From positions 1 to 32,744 of the forward strand of contig JAFPVP010000083.1 of the NCBI GenBank assembly GCA_017412925.1: 32,744 nt of DNA, read 5' to 3'. Positions 9,735-17,930 of the stretch are shown piece by piece. Within the stretch, counting starts at the first letter, position 1; each line of letters starts with the position of its first letter. The notes beneath the pieces are model-generated. The model ran no database searches and had not been told where the DNA came from. It was given only the letters and a program-made list of their open reading frames with translations. Source of the DNA: Selenomonadaceae bacterium. Lineage in GTDB: Bacteria; Bacillota; Negativicutes; Selenomonadales; Selenomonadaceae. A program made the position numbers and the translations under genes.

Positions 9735-9773
9735 AAAATTTTTGAAACTTTTACGGCGAAGGAGGAAGACGGA

Positions 9774-10133
9774 GTGCTTCTGAAGGCAGATAAAAATAAA
9801 ACTCGCCAAAAGAGACATTTGCGCGTTCGCAATCGTGTTGCGGGCACTGCAGAGCGTCCGCGCTTGAATGTGTTCCGCAGTCTCAAACACATTTACGCGC
9901 AAGTTATCGACGACGAAAAGGGCGTGACGCTTGCGGCGGCAAGCTCACTCGATAAAGACTTCAACGGGACGGGCGGCAACATTGCGGCGGCAAAAGCTGT
10001 CGGCAAAGCTATTGCGGCAAAGGCTCTCGAAAAAGGCATCAGCGAAGTCGTCTTTGATCGCGGCGGATATATTTATCACGGACGCGTTGCGGCGTTGGCT
10101 CAGGCGGCTCGCGAAGCCGGCTTGAAATTCTAA
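9774..10133 (+). CDS. rplR: 50S ribosomal protein L18
   Basis: L18 helps carry 5S rRNA into the large subunit with L5. The 119-residue protein has the basic N terminus ([17 protein letters not shown]), the [20 protein letters not shown] signature and the [21 protein letters not shown] end. GTG 9774 follows AAGGAGGAAG. Its displacement from rplF by the two VOC genes is the main irregularity of this operon. Confidence 0.97.
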   Translation: MLLKADKNKTRQKRHLRVRNRVAGTAERPRLNVFRSLKHIYAQVIDDEKGVTLAAASSLDKDFNGTGGNIAAAKAVGKAIAAKALEKGISEVVFDRGGYIYHGRVAALAQAAREAGLKF

Positions 10134-10151
10134 AGCAAAGGAGGTTCTTTT

Positions 10152-10646
10152 ATGCCCCGAAATGAAACTGAAACTCCCGAATTCGAGGAGAAAGTTGTTT
10201 TTATAAATCGTGTCGCTAAGGTTGTCAAGGGCGGTCGCCGTTTTTCATTCAGCGCGCTGGTCGTCGTGGGCAATCGTAACGGCAAAGTCGGCGTCGGGCT
10301 CGGCAAGGCCGCTGAAGTTCCCGAAGCCATTCGCAAGGGCGTCGATGATGCTAAGAAAAATTTAATCGAGGTCGCCCTGAAAGACCGCTCCATTCCCCAC
10401 GGCGTCGTTGGCGTGTTCGGCGCAGGCAAAGTCCTCTTGCGCCCCGCCTCCAAAGGTACCGGCGTTATCGCGGGCGGCGGTGCTCGTGCTGTCTTGGAGC
10501 TTGCCGGCGTTCATGACATCTTGACTAAATCGCTCGGCTCCTCCAATCCCAACAACATGGTGCGTGCCACGCTTGAAGGTTTGAAAATGTTGAAGCGCGC
10601 CGAAGTCGTTGCCGAATTGCGCGGCTTGTCCGTTGCCGAACTTTAA
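10152..10646 (+). CDS. rpsE: 30S ribosomal protein S5
   Basis: S5 lines the mRNA entrance and contributes to decoding accuracy. The 164-residue product contains the double-stranded RNA binding-like N-terminal domain with [19 protein letters not shown] and the [13 protein letters not shown] motif, then the C-terminal [19 protein letters not shown] segment. ATG 10152 follows AAAGGAGG. Confidence 0.98.
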   Translation: MPRNETETPEFEEKVVFINRVAKVVKGGRRFSFSALVVVGNRNGKVGVGLGKAAEVPEAIRKGVDDAKKNLIEVALKDRSIPHGVVGVFGAGKVLLRPASKGTGVIAGGGARAVLELAGVHDILTKSLGSSNPNNMVRATLEGLKMLKRAEVVAELRGLSVAEL

Positions 10647-10659
10647 GGAGGGTTGTGAC

Positions 10660-10866
10660 GTGTTGAAAATTACTTTGGTAAGAAGCGTTATCGGACGTCC
10701 CGACACTCAGCGCAAAACCGTCCGCTCTCTCGGCTTGCGCAAGTTGAATTCCTTTTCCATTCTGCCCGATTCTCCCTCCATTCGCGGGCAAATTCAAAAG
10801 GTCGCTCATCTGCTGAAGGTTGAGGATTACAAGGAGGCTCAAGCTGATGAAATTGCACGAACTTAA
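10660..10866 (+). CDS. rpmD: 50S ribosomal protein L30
   Basis: L30 is a small large-subunit protein. GTG 10660, with AAGGAGGG eight bases upstream, gives a 68-residue product beginning [11 protein letters not shown] and containing the [14 protein letters not shown] signature; the family core is about 59 residues. The extra residues at the C terminus are encoded in the 20-base overlap with rplO. A longer frame from 10609 would run into rpsE and is rejected. Confidence 0.95.
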   Translation: MLKITLVRSVIGRPDTQRKTVRSLGLRKLNSFSILPDSPSIRGQIQKVAHLLKVEDYKEAQADEIART

Positions 10867-11287
10867 ACCTGCTGAAGGGTCTCGCAAGGATAAAACGCGC
10901 CTCGGACGCGGCACCGGCTCCGGTTGCGGCAAAACCTCCGGCAAAGGGCACAAAGGTCAGAAAGCCCGCAGCGGCGGCGGCGTTCGCCCCGGCTTTGAAG
11001 GCGGGCAGATGCCCATTTATCGTCGCTTGCCCAAACGCGGCTTTAAAAATATTTGGCGCAAAGAATATGCCGAAGTGAACGTTGGGACGCTGGAAAATTT
11101 CGAGGCGGAATCGACGGTTGACGCGGTCGCGCTGGTCGAAGCCGGTATTTTGAAAAACGTTCTGGACGGCGTGAGGATTCTGGGTGACGGCGAATTGACT
11201 AAGAAATTGAACGTCAAAGCGCAAGGGTTCACGAAGAGCGCGATTAAAAAAATCGAAGCGGCAGGCGGAACTATTGAGGTAATTTGA
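10847..11287 (+). CDS. rplO: 50S ribosomal protein L15
   Basis: L15 is an assembly protein with a long glycine-rich, basic N-terminal extension, seen here as [20 protein letters not shown] and [20 protein letters not shown] 10847 gives 146 residues and has AAGGAGG inside the end of rpmD; the upstream in-frame start at 10820 lacks a site. The family's C-terminal signature [13 protein letters not shown] is complete. secY begins two bases after the stop. Confidence 0.97.
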   Translation: MKLHELKPAEGSRKDKTRLGRGTGSGCGKTSGKGHKGQKARSGGGVRPGFEGGQMPIYRRLPKRGFKNIWRKEYAEVNVGTLENFEAESTVDAVALVEAGILKNVLDGVRILGDGELTKKLNVKAQGFTKSAIKKIEAAGGTIEVI

Positions 11288-11288
11288 A

Positions 11289-12542
11289 GTGTCAGCACTA
11301 GCTAACATTTTCAAAATCCCCGAACTGCGCCAGCGAATAATTTTTACGCTGATAATGTTCGCGGTGTTCCGCATGGGGACGCATATCCCGGTGCCTGGAG
11401 TAGATCCGACGGCGATAGAACAGCTGTTCAATAACGGGAGTTTGTTCGGGCTGTTGGATTTATTTTCGGGCGGCGCGTTCAGCAAATTTTCGATATTCGC
11501 AATGAGTATCACGCCGTACATCAACGCGGCGATCATCATGCAGTTGTTGACGGTGGTCGTGCCGACTTTGGAGCAATGGTCTAAGGAAGGCGCGGAAGGC
11601 CACAAGAAGACGACGCGAGTCACGCGGAAATTAACGGTGGTGCTGGCGTTCGCGCAGGCGGTCGGTATGTCAATCGGGCTGAAGGCGGCGATTCTCAATC
11701 CCAATCCCGTGAACATCTTGATAATCGCGATAACGTTGACGGCGGGCACAACGCTGTTAATGTGGATAGGCGAGCAAATCACGGCTCAAGGGGTCGGCAA
11801 TGGCATATCGCTGATAATCTTCGCGGGGATAGTGGCGGCGTTGCCGAAGAATATCGCGACAATCTTCCAATATGTGCAAGCGGGGACGATAAATTATTTC
11901 AGCGTGGTGCTCTTCGCGGCGATAGCAATCGCAATGATTGTGTTCGTTATCTACGTCGAGGCGGCACTGCGGCGAATCCCGATAACCTATGCAAAGCGAG
12001 TGGTCGGAGCGCGGGCTTATGGCGGACATCAAAGCCATTTGCCGCTGAAAGTGAATCCGGCGGGTGTCATACCGATAATCTTTGCGTCGAGCGTGCTGAT
12101 GTTCCCGATAACGGTTGTGCAGTTCATTGACAATCCGACAATCCAAAAAGTGGCGGCGCACCTGCAATGGGGAACTCCTCTGCAAACTTTCCTGTACGTC
12201 GTGCTGATAATCTTCTTTACATATTTCTACACGGCGGTCACGGTGAAAATCGCGGACATGGCGGACAATCTGAAGAAATACGGCGCGTTCATACCTGGAA
12301 TAAGACCAGGGCAACCGACGGCAGATTATGTGGATTATGTGCTGACACGGCTGGTAACGGCGGGTTCGCTGTATCTGGCGTTTATCGCGGTGTTGCCGAA
12401 TTTGATAGGCGGCGCGACGCACATTCAAGGCGTCTACTTCGGCGGAACGGCGTTGTTAATCGTGGTGAGCGTGGCGTTACACACAATGCAACAAATAGAA
12501 GCAATGGTCGTAATGCGGCACTATGAAGGCTTCATGAGGTGA
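11289..12542 (+). CDS. secY: Protein translocase subunit SecY
   Basis: SecY is the channel of the Sec translocon in the cytoplasmic membrane. The 417-residue protein has about ten hydrophobic segments, the PGVDP motif in the first periplasmic loop, the plug-region [21 protein letters not shown] area, and the cytoplasmic loop with [14 protein letters not shown] 11289 starts one base after rplO, with GAGGT inside rplO as a likely ribosome binding site. Codon choice is unlike the ribosomal genes around it: by hand count about 20 of about 50 isoleucines are ATA, whereas ATA is almost absent in genes such as rplB. adk follows after four bases. Confidence 0.97.
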   Translation: MSALANIFKIPELRQRIIFTLIMFAVFRMGTHIPVPGVDPTAIEQLFNNGSLFGLLDLFSGGAFSKFSIFAMSITPYINAAIIMQLLTVVVPTLEQWSKEGAEGHKKTTRVTRKLTVVLAFAQAVGMSIGLKAAILNPNPVNILIIAITLTAGTTLLMWIGEQITAQGVGNGISLIIFAGIVAALPKNIATIFQYVQAGTINYFSVVLFAAIAIAMIVFVIYVEAALRRIPITYAKRVVGARAYGGHQSHLPLKVNPAGVIPIIFASSVLMFPITVVQFIDNPTIQKVAAHLQWGTPLQTFLYVVLIIFFTYFYTAVTVKIADMADNLKKYGAFIPGIRPGQPTADYVDYVLTRLVTAGSLYLAFIAVLPNLIGGATHIQGVYFGGTALLIVVSVALHTMQQIEAMVVMRHYEGFMR

Positions 12543-12546
12543 GGAA

Positions 12547-13197
12547 ATGCAAATAATTTTAATGGGAGCCCCCGGTGCCGGCAAAGGGACACAGGCGGCA
12601 AAATTGGTAGCGCGATTTAAAATCCCGCAGATTTCGACGGGCGACATGTTCCGCGCGGCTGTTAAGAGCGGCACGGAGCTTGGCAAGGCGGCAAAAGCTT
12701 GCATGGACGCGGGCAAACTCGTTCCCGACGAAATTACAATCGGCATCGTTCGCGAGCGGCTCGGAAAAGACGACTGCAAAGCGGGCTTTATCTTGGACGG
12801 CTTCCCGCGCACAGTCGAACAGGCGGACGCCCTTAATAAAATTCTCGACGAACTCGGCAAAAAAATTTCTTGCGTGTTGAACATAAACGTTCCGTCGGAA
12901 TACTTGATTGAGCGCGCGGTCGGACGTCGTGTCTGCAAAAAATGCGGCGCAACTTACCACGTCAAGTTCAATCCGCCCAAAGGTGACGCTTGCGACGAAT
13001 GCGGTGGAGAACTTTATCAACGCGCGGACGACAACGAGGCGACAATGAAAAACCGTCTGGCGGCTTATGAAGCGTCGACGCGCCCGCTGATTGACTATTA
13101 CAAGAACGCGGGAGTTTACAAAGAAATTGACGGCCGACAAGCAATAGAAAAAGTCACCGAAGATTTGATTAACGTCTTGACCTCGGTGAAAGATTGA
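12547..13197 (+). CDS. adk: Adenylate kinase, zinc-type
   Basis: Adenylate kinase interconverts ATP plus AMP with two ADP in the cytoplasm. The 216-residue protein has the P-loop GAPGAGKGT at residues 7-15, the AMP-binding STGDMFR segment and the GFPRT motif. The LID domain carries two cysteine pairs (CKKC and CDEC), the zinc-binding form common in Gram-positive lineages. ATG 12547 overlaps a GAGGTGAGG site at the secY end. In many Firmicutes map would come next, but infA follows after 16 bases. Confidence 0.98.
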   Translation: MQIILMGAPGAGKGTQAAKLVARFKIPQISTGDMFRAAVKSGTELGKAAKACMDAGKLVPDEITIGIVRERLGKDDCKAGFILDGFPRTVEQADALNKILDELGKKISCVLNINVPSEYLIERAVGRRVCKKCGATYHVKFNPPKGDACDECGGELYQRADDNEATMKNRLAAYEASTRPLIDYYKNAGVYKEIDGRQAIEKVTEDLINVLTSVKD

Positions 13198-13213
13198 ACC
13201 GGAGGCGACAACC

Positions 13214-13432
13214 ATGTCAAAGCAAGACGTAATCGAAGTTGAGGGCAAAGTCTTGGAGGCTCTGCCGAATGCGATGTTTCAAGTGGAGTTGCCGAACGGT
13301 CACAAAGTTCTGGCGCACGTTTCGGGGAAAATCCGCATGAACTTTATCAGAATTTTGCCTGGCGACAAAGTCACAATCGAACTTACGCCCTACGACTTGA
13401 GCCGCGGCAGAATCACCTATCGTTTTAAATAA
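13214..13432 (+). CDS. infA: Translation initiation factor IF-1
   Basis: IF-1 binds the 30S A site during initiation. The 72-residue OB-fold protein is of standard length, with [19 protein letters not shown], the [19 protein letters not shown] core and the RGRITYRFK end. ATG 13214 follows CCGGAGGCG. A 266-bp gap separates it from rpmJ, the largest inside this ribosomal cluster, and the gap carries a structured repeat. Confidence 0.98.
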   Translation: MSKQDVIEVEGKVLEALPNAMFQVELPNGHKVLAHVSGKIRMNFIRILPGDKVTIELTPYDLSRGRITYRFK

Positions 13433-13465
13433 AAATTTGAACACGAATTTGAAAGCGAAATCCGC

Positions 13466-13625
13466 AGCCGTCATGGATGACGGCTGTCCGTTCGCGCATT
13501 TGCAGGATGCAAATACCGCGAACGCCGAAACGCTGAAATTATCGAAAAGTGCGGGGAACGGACACTCGCCCCCGCGAGGCACCCTTTTCTTTGCTACTTT
13601 CTTTTGGGTGAGCAAAAGAAAGTAG
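13466..13625 (+). repeat. Structured intergenic repeat, copy 1
   Basis: This 160-bp element sits between infA and rpmJ, and a second copy lies at 29073-29235. It contains a perfect 8-bp stem with loop TGGA (13466-13485), a GTTCGCG/CGCGAAC stem with an inner ATTTGC/GCAAAT stem (13490-13523), a GCGGGG/CCCCGC stem, and a 13-bp stem with loop GGTGAG (13594-13625). GTCCGTTC (13486-13493) can also pair with GAACGGAC (13556-13563). Stem bases differ between the copies but pairing is kept, so the structure appears to be selected. No protein is encoded. Confidence 0.85.
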
Positions 13626-13644
13626 GTTAAAAACATAAAAAAAG

Positions 13645-13673
13645 TAGACAGCAAAGTAAAAACGTGATACATT
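13645..13673 (+). promoter_or_regulatory. Candidate promoter for rpmJ-rpsM-rpsK-rpsD-rpoA-rplQ
   Basis: A -35 box TAGACA and a -10 box TACATT are separated by 17 bases, directly after the structured repeat and 25 bases before the rpmJ start. It matches the sigma-70 type at 5 of 6 and 4 of 6 positions. If active, it would uncouple the alpha cluster from the upstream genes. Confidence 0.45.
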
Positions 13674-13698
13674 ATCGAATCGTTTAGGAGGCGGCAAT

Positions 13699-13812
13699 AT
13701 GAAAGTTAGACCGTCAGTCAAAAAAATGTGCGATAAATGCAAGATCATCAAGCGCAAGGGGCGCGTCATGGTCATTTGCGAAAATCCCAAGCACAAACAG
13801 CGTCAAGGTTAA
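13699..13812 (+). CDS. rpmJ: 50S ribosomal protein L36, zinc-binding
   Basis: L36 is a tiny zinc-ribbon protein of the large subunit. The 37-residue product starts [15 protein letters not shown] and has Cys11, Cys14, Cys27 and His32 in the classic CxxC-x12-C-x4-H arrangement. ATG 13699 is preceded by TAGGAGGCGG. It is the first gene after the repeat-bearing gap and lies 15 bases before rpsM. Confidence 0.97.
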   Translation: MKVRPSVKKMCDKCKIIKRKGRVMVICENPKHKQRQG

Positions 13813-13827
13813 GGAGGTGAAAAAATT

Positions 13828-14199
13828 ATGGCACGTATAGCCGGTGTAGATTTGCCCCGTGACAAGAGAATCGAATACGCTCTTACGTACATTTTCGGAA
13901 TCGGGTTGCCCACGTCGCAGAAAATTTTGGCGATGACGGGCGTCAACCCCGACACTCGGACAAAGGATCTCACGGACGACGAGGTTGTTAAACTTCGTGA
14001 TGCTATCGACCACAACTTCGTAGTGGAGGGCGACCTTCGCCGCGATATTCAGATGGACATCAAGCGACTCATTGATATTGGCTGTTATCGCGGACGCCGT
14101 CACCGTCTCGGTTTGCCTGTTCGTGGACAAAACACCAAAAACAACGCCAGGACTCGCAAGGGTCCCAAAAAACTCGTCCAGGGCAAAAAGAAGGAGTAA
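13828..14199 (+). CDS. rpsM: 30S ribosomal protein S13
   Basis: S13 sits at the top of the 30S head and forms an intersubunit bridge. The 123-residue product contains [20 protein letters not shown], the GIG helix-hairpin-helix, and the basic tail with [23 protein letters not shown] 13828 follows AAGGAGGTG. Confidence 0.98.
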   Translation: MARIAGVDLPRDKRIEYALTYIFGIGLPTSQKILAMTGVNPDTRTKDLTDDEVVKLRDAIDHNFVVEGDLRRDIQMDIKRLIDIGCYRGRRHRLGLPVRGQNTKNNARTRKGPKKLVQGKKKE

Positions 14200-14221
14200 T
14201 CCTTAAAGGAGGTTAAGACAG

Positions 14222-14614
14222 GTGGCAACAAAGAGAACAGTTCGCGCCAAAAAGAAAGTTCGCAAGAATATAGAATACGGCGTGGCGCACATCAGCTCCA
14301 CGTTTAACAATACGATTGTCACGCTCACCGACAAAAGCGGCAACGCAATTTCTTGGGCGTCGGCGGGCGGCTTGGGCTTCCGTGGCTCGCGCAAATCGAC
14401 TCCTTTTGCCGCGCAGATGGCGGCGGAAACTGCTGCTAAGGCGGCAATGGAGCACGGCTTGAAACAAATCGAAGTTTACGTAAAAGGACCGGGCGCAGGT
14501 CGCGAGGCGGCTATCCGTTCGCTCCAGGCTACGGGTTTGGAAGTCAACATGATTAAAGACGTGACGCCCATTCCGCACAACGGCTGCCGTCCGCCCAAAC
14601 GTCGCAGAGTTTAA
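14222..14614 (+). CDS. rpsK: 30S ribosomal protein S11
   Basis: S11 forms the 30S platform near the mRNA exit. The 130-residue protein has the family's [18 protein letters not shown] strand region, the [19 protein letters not shown] segment and the C-terminal [21 protein letters not shown] 14222 follows AAAGGAGG. Confidence 0.98.
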   Translation: MATKRTVRAKKKVRKNIEYGVAHISSTFNNTIVTLTDKSGNAISWASAGGLGFRGSRKSTPFAAQMAAETAAKAAMEHGLKQIEVYVKGPGAGREAAIRSLQATGLEVNMIKDVTPIPHNGCRPPKRRRV

Positions 14615-14629
14615 TTTGGAGGTGCAAAT

Positions 14630-15235
14630 ATGGCAATCGATAGAACTCCCGCATTGAAACGCTGCCGCGCACTCGGAATTGAACAGGCGGTTATCGGTCG
14701 TTCGCGCAAAGTTAGCGAAAAGAAACATCAGCAACAGCGCATGAACCGCAAAGTCAGCGAGTACGGCTTGCAGCTCAAAGAAAAACAGAAAGCAAAATTT
14801 ATCTACGGCGTGCTTGAACGTCAATTCCGCAATTACTACGAAAAGGCAAAGAAGATGCCCGGCGTCACCGGCGAAAATCTTTTAATCCTGCTCGAACGCC
14901 GCATTGACAACGTAGTCTTCCGCATGGGCTTTGCCAACACCCGCCGTCAAGCTCGGCAATTCGTTCGCCACGGTCACATCACCGTTAATGGTAAGCGCGT
15001 CGACATTCCGTCGGCATTGGTCAGCGTCGGTGACGTGATTGAAGTTTGCGAGAAGAGCCAGGGCAAGGAAGTTTTCAAGGCGATTAAGGAAGTCAACAAC
15101 GCCCTCAGCGCGCCGCCGTGGATCGATTCTAACCAAGCCAACCTTAAAGGCTCGGTTACTCGTTTCCCGACCCGCGAAGACATCAGCGACATTCCCGTCA
15201 ATGAACAGTCCATCATCGAGTTGTACTCCAGATAA
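14630..15235 (+). CDS. rpsD: 30S ribosomal protein S4
   Basis: S4 nucleates 30S assembly. The 201-residue product has the N-terminal helical region, here without the four-cysteine zinc cluster (only one cysteine is present there), and the S4 RNA-binding domain with [20 protein letters not shown] and [20 protein letters not shown] 14630 follows TTGGAGGTG. Its place between rpsK and rpoA matches the usual alpha-cluster order. Confidence 0.97.
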   Translation: MAIDRTPALKRCRALGIEQAVIGRSRKVSEKKHQQQRMNRKVSEYGLQLKEKQKAKFIYGVLERQFRNYYEKAKKMPGVTGENLLILLERRIDNVVFRMGFANTRRQARQFVRHGHITVNGKRVDIPSALVSVGDVIEVCEKSQGKEVFKAIKEVNNALSAPPWIDSNQANLKGSVTRFPTREDISDIPVNEQSIIELYSR

Positions 15236-15277
15236 TTCGTCCCAACAGAAATTTTCTGTGAAAGGAGCGGATTTCTT

Positions 15278-16381
15278 GTGATTGACAACGATAAGAACGA
15301 AAATCAAAAGCCGCCGAAGATTGAGATGGTCGAAATCAGCGAGGACGGCAATTACGGAAAATTTGTCTGTGAACCGCTGGGACGCGGCTACGGAATTACA
15401 CTTGGCAACAGTCTGCGTCGAATGCTCCTTTCGAGCTTGGACGGCGCGGCGGTCACGTCGATTAGGATTGACGGCGTGCTCCACGAATTTTCTACGATTC
15501 CCGGCGTGCGCGAAGACGTGACTAATATCGTGCTCAACGTCAAAGAACTTTGCTTGAAGATTGACGAGGAGAAAAATAAATTGCCGCAGTATTTCGCGCA
15601 GGTCGCTTCCACGTTGCCGAGAACTTACACGCTTAGAATTGATGTTGACGTTGAGGAAGAAATTAAAAACGGCACGCATTCTGGCGGGCGCAGGGAAGTC
15701 ACTGCCGAGGATATTGAGTGCGACCCCAGCATTGAGATTTTGAATCCCGATTTGCACATTGCGTGGCTAAACGAGACCGGCAAACTCAAAATGGACATGA
15801 CGGCTCGGAGCGGGCGTGGCTACGATCCGGCTGAAAAAAATAAAAATCCCGACGACATAATCGGCACAATCCCAATCGATTCAATCTTCTCGCCTGTCCT
15901 GCGCGTCAATTACGACGTGACGGACACCCGCGTCGGCAACGAGATGGACTTTGACAAGCTGACTTTGGAAGTTTGGACGAATGGCACGTTGCGCCCCGAA
16001 GAGGCGGTTGCTAAGGCGGCGGCGGTTTTAATCGCGCACATGAAACTTTTCCAGAGCATGGACACCGTCGCGTTTGAGGAAATGGAAGAATCCGGCGAAC
16101 TTGCAGCTAAGGAGCCCGAAGACGAAATTTCCGTGACGATGGACAAAAATCTCGCCAAGCCAATCGAGGAGCTGGAGTTGTCTGTTCGTTCGCAAAACTG
16201 CTTGAAGCGAGCGGGCATTAACATCGTGGCGGATTTGGTCGAAAAGAGCGAAGAAGAGATGATGAAGTTCCGCAATCTCGGTCGCAAATCGTTTGAAGAA
16301 ATTAAGCAGAAAATGGGCGAGCTGGGCGTTTCCTTCAGGCAGCCGCCGAACGTACCGAACTTGAACATGCTGGACGAATAA
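15278..16381 (+). CDS. rpoA: RNA polymerase alpha subunit
   Basis: RpoA dimerises to scaffold RNA polymerase, and its C-terminal domain reads UP elements and activators. The N-terminal domain shows [20 protein letters not shown] and [16 protein letters not shown]. The C-terminal domain has [17 protein letters not shown] and the [16 protein letters not shown] helix. At 367 residues it is longer than the usual approximately 315. The extra length lies in NTD subdomain 2, between LCLKI and [12 protein letters not shown] (sequence around [13 protein letters not shown] and IKNGTHSGG), and in an acidic linker. GTG 15278 follows AAAGGAGCGG. Confidence 0.97.
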   Translation: MIDNDKNENQKPPKIEMVEISEDGNYGKFVCEPLGRGYGITLGNSLRRMLLSSLDGAAVTSIRIDGVLHEFSTIPGVREDVTNIVLNVKELCLKIDEEKNKLPQYFAQVASTLPRTYTLRIDVDVEEEIKNGTHSGGRREVTAEDIECDPSIEILNPDLHIAWLNETGKLKMDMTARSGRGYDPAEKNKNPDDIIGTIPIDSIFSPVLRVNYDVTDTRVGNEMDFDKLTLEVWTNGTLRPEEAVAKAAAVLIAHMKLFQSMDTVAFEEMEESGELAAKEPEDEISVTMDKNLAKPIEELELSVRSQNCLKRAGINIVADLVEKSEEEMMKFRNLGRKSFEEIKQKMGELGVSFRQPPNVPNLNMLDE

Positions 16382-16404
16382 ATTCGCAGGAAGGAGGAAA
16401 TTTG

Positions 16405-16743
16405 ATGAGCTACAGGAAACTCGGCAGGAACAGCGGCGCACGCAAGGCGATGTTCAGAAGTCTGCTGGCTGCGATTTTCAAATACGAGCGCATTGAAACG
16501 ACGGAAGCGCGTGCTAAGGAGCTCCGCAAATTCGCGGAAAAAGTCGTGACGCTTGCCAAACGCGGCGACTTGAACGCACGCCGTCAAGCAATAAATCTCG
16601 TCGCGGACGTCGACGTTGTGCATAAAATTTTCGAGGAGCTCCCCGAAAAGTACAGCGAACGCGCGGGCGGCTACACCAGGATTTTGAAACTTGCACCGCG
16701 TCGCGGAGACGCCGCACCCATGGTTTTGATTGAGCTGGTGTAA
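16405..16743 (+). CDS. rplQ: 50S ribosomal protein L17
   Basis: L17 is a large-subunit protein near the exit tunnel. ATG 16405 (AAGGAGG seven bases upstream) gives 112 residues beginning [19 protein letters not shown], with [17 protein letters not shown] and a [18 protein letters not shown] end. The TTG one codon earlier at 16402 is also possible. It closes the ribosomal cluster and is followed by a terminator. Confidence 0.97.
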   Translation: MSYRKLGRNSGARKAMFRSLLAAIFKYERIETTEARAKELRKFAEKVVTLAKRGDLNARRQAINLVADVDVVHKIFEELPEKYSERAGGYTRILKLAPRRGDAAPMVLIELV

Positions 16744-16764
16744 AATATTTTTGCTAATAAAAAG

Positions 16765-16796
16765 ATGCTGTCCGGTAAGACGGAGAGCATTTTTTT
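16765..16796 (+). terminator. Intrinsic terminator after rplQ
   Basis: The arms ATGCTGTCCG and CGGAGAGCAT pair (with a G-G mismatch) around a GTAAGA loop and are followed by seven T residues. It ends the ribosomal operon just 26 bases before the FHA gene start, so some readthrough into that gene is possible. Confidence 0.85.
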
Positions 16797-16821
16797 ACGC
16801 TTGTGGAAGGAGGCGGATAAA

Positions 16822-17592
16822 TTGAAATCGGCAAGCGCGATAATCGAACGACTGGCAAATTTTTTTCAGCGGCGCAGCGAAGTTGAGCCTAACGAATTGA
16901 TTAAAGCTTTGGAACGCGAAGTCGCTAAGCAAAAAAATAAGGAGAGCCTCGTCCCGAATTCTTACACGATTTATCTTTGCGAGGAAGATTGTCACCGCTT
17001 GAGCGCGTCGCGGCTGATTAAGGCTCTGCATGAGGCGATTGAGCGCAAAGTTATCCGCGAAGATTGTTTCATGGAAGGCGCGCTCACCGTCAAGATAAAA
17101 AAAATGACTGCCGACGACAACGCGATTGTCATTGTGTCGAGCTACGTCGACGAAGCCGCGCAGGAAGAGGACACGATTAACCTTGAAAACGACGTGCTGT
17201 CGCCGACGCTGATTCAAGACGCGGAGACATCTGACGACGACAAGACAATTATCGCCAACAAAACAAAAATCGTCGGGACAATGCGCACCGCCACGCCGCG
17301 AAAAGTTGAATATAATTTGGCACTGCTCACCGATTACAAGACGGCGGAAGTTGTCTTCGGTGAACGGCAAATTTATCTGGGGCGCAAGGAGACAAATGAT
17401 TTCGTCCTAGCCGACGAGAGCGCGTCGCGAATTCACGCTTACATTGCCTACGAGCGGCACCGCCATGTTCTCTACGACGCGGGCAGTTTGAACGGCACCT
17501 TTGTCAACAAGCGACCGATAAGCCGCCGCGAACTCAAGGACGGCGACAAAATTTTAATCGGGCGCACGACGCTAACTTACAAAGTCCTGTAA
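16822..17592 (+). CDS. FhaA-like protein (DUF3662 plus FHA domain)
   Basis: The 256-residue protein has an N-terminal region resembling the FhaA/DUF3662 domain (IIERLANFFQ, ELIKALEREV, VPNSYTIYLCEEDCHRL) and a C-terminal FHA domain, separated by an acidic linker with several Thr-rich spots (residues ~120-170). The FHA phosphothreonine-binding signature is intact: YLGRKETNDFVL, SASRIHAYI and SLNGTFVN. FHA domains dock onto Thr-phosphorylated partners of Hanks-type kinases, and such a kinase gene lies at 26439-27854. TTG 16822 is chosen because AAGGAGG lies eight bases before it. A frame opening at 16765 lies in the terminator and is rejected. Confidence 0.85.
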   Translation: MKSASAIIERLANFFQRRSEVEPNELIKALEREVAKQKNKESLVPNSYTIYLCEEDCHRLSASRLIKALHEAIERKVIREDCFMEGALTVKIKKMTADDNAIVIVSSYVDEAAQEEDTINLENDVLSPTLIQDAETSDDDKTIIANKTKIVGTMRTATPRKVEYNLALLTDYKTAEVVFGERQIYLGRKETNDFVLADESASRIHAYIAYERHRHVLYDAGSLNGTFVNKRPISRRELKDGDKILIGRTTLTYKVL

Positions 17593-17598
17593 AAAAAT

Positions 17599-17662
17599 GC
17601 CGCTTTAAAAGCGGCGGAACAGCGGGTATGCTTTCGAGTGTCCGAAAATTTTTCAATTAATC
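17599..17662 (+). repeat. Hairpin repeat, copy B
   Basis: The palindrome GCCGCTTTAAAAGCGGC (17599-17615) is followed by GAACAGCG, an 18-nt spacer and a CGAAAATTTTTCAATTAATC block. The same order of parts is present at 1000-1059 after tuf. Both copies lie just downstream of a + strand gene. Confidence 0.5.
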
Positions 17663-17672
17663 ACCACACAAA

Positions 17673-17706
17673 AATCCCTCGCAACTTCGCGGGGGATTAA
17701 TTTTTT
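17673..17706. terminator. Bidirectional terminator between FHA gene and brnA
   Basis: A 10-bp stem (AATCCCTCGC with GCGGGGGATT, one G-T pair) is flanked by an A-run on the left and a T6 run on the right, so it can stop transcription from both converging genes. Confidence 0.85.
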
Positions 17707-17708
17707 GT

Positions 17709-17930
17709 TCAGCTTGCAACGTTTTGAGATTTTTTTTGACGAAGCCGCGCCGGTTTAAATTTAGCGAGTTCTTCATCTGTCAACGGCGGAATGTCGCTGT
17801 AATCAATATCTTTGTCATATTCTTCATCGCTAATATTTTTTAATCTTTCAAGTTCAATCCGCGCAATTTCCTGCATTTCTTCATATGTATATCTCGGTTT
17901 TAAGCTACGTTTAATAAATAAATTGCCCAT
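17709..17930 (-). CDS. brnA: BrnA-family antitoxin
   Basis: The 73-residue protein has an acidic N-terminal half and the DIPPLTDEELAKFKPARLR segment that resembles BrnA antitoxins, which neutralise BrnT and autorepress the operon. It follows brnT and overlaps it by 20 bases, the usual toxin-first order of this family. The start ATG 17930 has GAGAGGTG ten bases upstream, inside brnT. The ribbon-helix-helix part is short and weakly conserved here, so the assignment rests partly on the neighbour. Confidence 0.72.
   Translation of the reverse strand: MGNLFIKRSLKPRYTYEEMQEIARIELERLKNISDEEYDKDIDYSDIPPLTDEELAKFKPARLRQKKSQNVAS

Noticed and set aside
11757-12428. Long open frame of 223 codons on the - strand inside secY
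   Set aside because: It is antisense to a clear SecY sequence, lacks a ribosome binding site, and its product (many Arg, His, Tyr) looks like mirrored codon bias.
13437-13625. 62-codon + frame across the structured repeat
   Set aside because: No ribosome binding site, and the second copy changes by stem-compensating substitutions rather than by codon.
13433-13698. CRISPR array or IS element in the infA-rpmJ gap
   Set aside because: There are no regularly spaced direct repeats and no transposase frame; the signal is inverted-repeat structure.
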